From the NCBI GenBank assembly GCA_029204225.1, contig CM055094.1, forward strand, positions 24,948,541 to 25,012,540: 64,000 nt of DNA. The letters are read 5' to 3'. Under the pieces are notes generated by a model. That model was not told where the DNA came from and searched no databases. It saw nothing but the letters and a program-made list of their open reading frames with translations. Made by a program: the position numbers and the translations under genes. Positions within the stretch are counted from its first letter, which is position 1. Each line of letters begins with the position of its first letter. Below are positions 60,882 through 64,000 of this stretch, piece by piece. Origin of the DNA: Diphasiastrum complanatum (taxonomy: Eukaryota > Streptophyta > Lycopodiopsida > Lycopodiales > Lycopodiaceae).

Positions 60882-61504
60882 AGTACTGAAATTGTTTCAA
60901 TTTTGTCAACATCTATCAGTTATCGATTAAGAAAAAAAAGTGGCTAGTAGAGTGACTTATTTTATTGAGATGTAATTATTCGGTTTATCAAATCACATTT
61001 ATTTTCAAATCTAGTTGAGGATTGCGGATTTGTCAACTAATTTGAGCAATTTCTTGTTTAGGCAACATAATGAGACATAGAAAAATAATGAGTTGGGGCA
61101 TTATAGTTCGATCTAACGCCAACCAACTGAAACAGCATGGCTAAGTTTAGAAAGGATAGTTGATAAATAGTCTACCAAATGTAAATCAGATATCATAGTC
61201 AATGCATTGTACTCGAATGCTAAAGGCCAAATATAAAACAAAGACTCAATCCATCAAAATATGATTTAAATCTAAAACTTTGATAGAAGTCAAAATATTA
61301 GGCACATGGGTTTGGATGGTAGCTTAACCTAACCATAGTTTTGTCTATAGAAGGCCATTTTACATCACTTTGGTGGACCTTTGTATCATTTTGCAAGAAT
61401 AGAGATTGAGAAATAGAAAAAGATCTTTTTCTCCTCTTCCTACTTTCACCATTTTCAAAAAGCCTCTTGTCATAAATGGATGTGACATTATATAGATGTA
61501 GAAT
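60882..61504. other. AT-rich spacer, nothing identified
   Basis: No motif, terminal repeat or coding frame could be supported. Confidence 0.4.
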
Positions 61505-62470
61505 GCTTGCTTGTTATATCAATCCTCTTATCACCTTCACTTCCTATGATTAGCATAAGCATTCTTCAAATCTATCGACCTATCAAGGTTTGATGAAAAA
61601 GGGGATCCTATTCGATTTTCGCAAATCTACATCCAAGCATGTAGGGCCTATAATGACGATAGCCCACAAGAGTTGTTAAACTACTTCAATCTATGTCTTA
61701 CTAATTTGTTAAATGATTGGTATTTTAATTTTGAGTAGAACCAATGTGATGATTAGAAAAAGTTGCAATCAAAATTTATCACATGATTCAAAATAACTTT
61801 TTCTCTAATTCATTCCTACAATTAGGACAAATCTACGTGGATAAGAAACATGAGTCCTTGTGTGGCTTAACCTGATTTATGGAAGGACTGCCTAAAGGTT
61901 TTAGGTGCTTGATAGAACGACATGATGACAGGTACCCGACCTTCCAAGATTGATGCCCAAAGGCCATTAAAAGGGTAAATGATAGTGAAACATGAGCGCT
62001 GATTCATATATCTCGACCAACGAGGCCAAACATCACAAGGAATGATGAGCCAAACAAAAGGCTAAAAGCCTCATGATGATGCCTTGACATCTACCACAAA
62101 AAGCGTTAAAACAATTATCTCTACTATATAAAAATTACATTGGTAGAGCAATGAGCACCTTAGGAACCTCACTAATGATCTCACAACCATGGTAGATCAT
62201 AAACTGAAAAGCTTGTATCCTAGAAAAACACAACACTCACCTGCTTATACTAGATGAGAATCCATCTAGTGCCCACATTGCATAGGAAATCACATGGGGA
62301 TCGAATGCCCCCTAATTGAGACAAAGGTTACATCGGTCCACACGTTATTGTCATGCAATATGAACAATCATGACACCAATGAATGTTGGTACAACCTTAA
62401 GAACTTAGTTGTCAAACCATAGAAACCTGCAACGTAGAATTTACCACCCTTGACACATTGTCAAGGTGCC
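61505..62470 (+). pseudogene. LTR-retrotransposon gag relic
   Basis: One frame reads LSRFDEKGDPIRFSQIYIQA, DDSPQELLNYFNLCLTNLL and NDWYFNFE, stop, then KKLQSKFIT, which follows the pattern of retrotransposon gag domains. Further on, CPHCIGNHMGIECP looks like a zinc knuckle with x3 spacing before His, followed by NNHDTNECWYNLKNL, similar to the H.T.EC..L segment of plant Ty3 gag proteins. Many stops are present. The element is in the opposite orientation to the Ty3 RT relic at the window end. Confidence 0.6.
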
Positions 62471-63369
62471 TTACCCCAACCATCGCCTAGATCGGCTTTT
62501 CCACCCATCTCGCCTAGAACACAGGATTAGTTGTTCAACTTCCACCTATTCCAGCAACTGCCCAACCACGAGCCTAGTAGAAATCAACGATGAGGCCTAT
62601 TATCAAGAGGTGAATGCATTAGCCATATTTGACCTTGAGCTTTACTTACGGGATATTTCTTGCACCTTCTTTGGGTGCCACAAGCTCCAACATACCCACT
62701 GTGCGCAACTTGCAAATTGGTTTGCTAACATAGGCAACTCTATCCAACTCATCCCAATGATTGGCAAACCTCCTTTCTTGTTTTGTAATTTCTTAGAAGC
62801 ATTTTTTTTATGGCATGTTCAAATTGAATATAACATTAAAAATGTATTATAGTTAGAGTTTTCCTAAAGCAACATACTCTTAAAAAAGCTCTCAGTTAAG
62901 TGGTGAGTTGGTTAGGAATTGCTTTCTTTGAGGTTTAGGACTGAGGAATTCTAAATGCACTACCTATCTCATGTTGTAACACGGACATTGTGTTCGTATT
63001 CTAAAAGTTTGTGCATAGCAAATCCACATACCTTCATAAATGCCCCTACATATGAGATTTGTTTGCGCGTTGTTACAAATACTTAGCCATTTTCTTTGTT
63101 TATTTGAAATGGCAATAAAAGAAAGCAAAAAAGAATATATAAAGAGCAAAATGAAATAATTGGTTGACTTAAATAATGTTAGAATTTTAAATAGATTGAA
63201 ATTAAAATGTATGTTGTTAAATTGGAGTTGTGAGGGATAGTAGGACAATTGTTGTAGTATGGATTAGACCAGTAACCAATTGGATCTTAGGTTTTATAAT
63301 GGTTTATGCATAGATTTTTCTAAACTAGCATGCTTAAAGTGAAATTTATACATTGTTGATATTGTGCGA
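62471..63369. other. No gene assigned
   Basis: The open frame at 62466-62852 continues the gag relic region without a recognisable domain. The rest is AT-rich. Confidence 0.35.
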
Positions 63370-63399
63370 TGTTCACCCAATTTAGCTAAAGATCATAGA

Positions 63400-64000
63400 T
63401 CCATTTATGTCATTATTGGATCAAATTTTTCACAGGTTTTACTCTTGGAAGTTGATTCCTTGGCCACTACGGACTTCTCGTATTGTGTAGGTGGTGGGAG
63501 ATCCATAATAACTTTGATTTTGGAAATATCAGTAGCAATGCATGTCGTGAAATCACATGCCCCAACACTATGCCATGTGTGACCCATATTTGACACTTAT
63601 CTAGGTTCAAAGAGATTTGAAATTTCTGAGACTAAGCAAAAACTTTTTCAAGCTGGCTTAAGTGCTCTTCACCCATCCCATGGACACAAAGATCATCCAA
63701 ATAATTTTTCAAATTATTGCAAACACTCCTTGAAAGCAAATTGCATGACACGCTGGAAAGCACTGGGCACATTACATAATCCAAATGGCATTACTTTGTA
63801 TGCATAGGTTTCCCATTCAAAGGAAAATGTAGCCTTGTATTGATTTCCAGTGTAATCTTCACTTAATTGCATCCATTGAGTCCATCTAAAAAATTGTATG
63901 CTTCTAAACGCTCTAAGTAAAAGACAAAGGAAAGTGATCGTTTTGGGTAACTGCTTTCAAGGCCCATGTCAACATAACACTTCCATTTAGTTTCGATGAA
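63400..64000 (-). pseudogene. Ty3/gypsy RT fragment, continues past window edge
   Basis: Minus-strand frames give PFGLCNVPSAFQRVM, then (after a frame change) NYLDDLCVHGMGEEHLSQLE with the YLDD catalytic block, and further ATDISKIKVIMDLPPPT, the connection between RT and RNase H. The order is that of Ty3/gypsy. Stops and a shift show that it is decayed, and its 5' part lies outside the window. Confidence 0.8.

Overview
This window is a repeat-dense piece of nuclear DNA from a land plant. The evidence is chromodomain Ty3/gypsy, Ty1/copia, CACTA and hAT elements with plant-type primer sites, plant-telomere-like heptamers, and a spliced host gene recognisable as plant ORC3. A non-flowering lineage (fern, lycophyte, bryophyte or gymnosperm) would fit the transposon mix, but the sequence does not prove it. 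I see no bacterial genes, CRISPR array, rRNA or convincing tRNA.

Layout. 1-9.9 kb: end of an hAT MITE, a LINE fragment, a broken Ty3/gypsy element on the minus strand (3.5-5.8 kb), two LINE 3' ends joined head to tail, and degenerate telomere-like 7-bp arrays around a direct repeat. 9.9-30.9 kb: a beaded array of one hAT-like family, in the order copy A, MITE, copy B, MITE, copy C. Neighbours are separated by AT runs or, at one junction, by a truncated end. Copies A and B carry two convergent genes: a large spliced BED/DUF659/hAT-dimerisation transposase with a proline-rich AT-hook tail, and a small charged protein of unknown function. A young chromovirus (11852-18041) sits inside copy A, and copy B preserves its empty site.

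31-42 kb: an LTR relic, a LINE on the minus strand, and the only convincing host gene, ORC3, of which four coding exons spread over 4.5 kb are visible. 42-54.4 kb: several LINE copies with CT tails, a decayed Ty3 element inserted in one tail (43324-48820), and two non-autonomous hAT elements with perfect 8-bp target duplications. 54.4-64 kb: microsatellites, a CACTA relic, a decayed reading frame ending in a SET-like domain, a copia relic, a gag relic and a Ty3 RT relic that runs off the edge.

Three patterns stand out. (1) The hAT-like family is lined up on AT microsatellites and its transposase carries AT-hooks, suggesting AT-tract targeting. (2) The LINE family ends in a covarying 5-bp hairpin, the motif ACATTAATAAA and a CT or CTTT tail. 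Three of its five tails run directly into another 5'-truncated LINE copy in the same orientation. (3) Three unrelated hAT families here all have subterminal palindromes with CG-rich centres. Most coding sequences are inactive. The best-preserved are the small gene of the hAT family, the ORC3 exons and the chromovirus polyprotein (two in-frame stops and a frame change).
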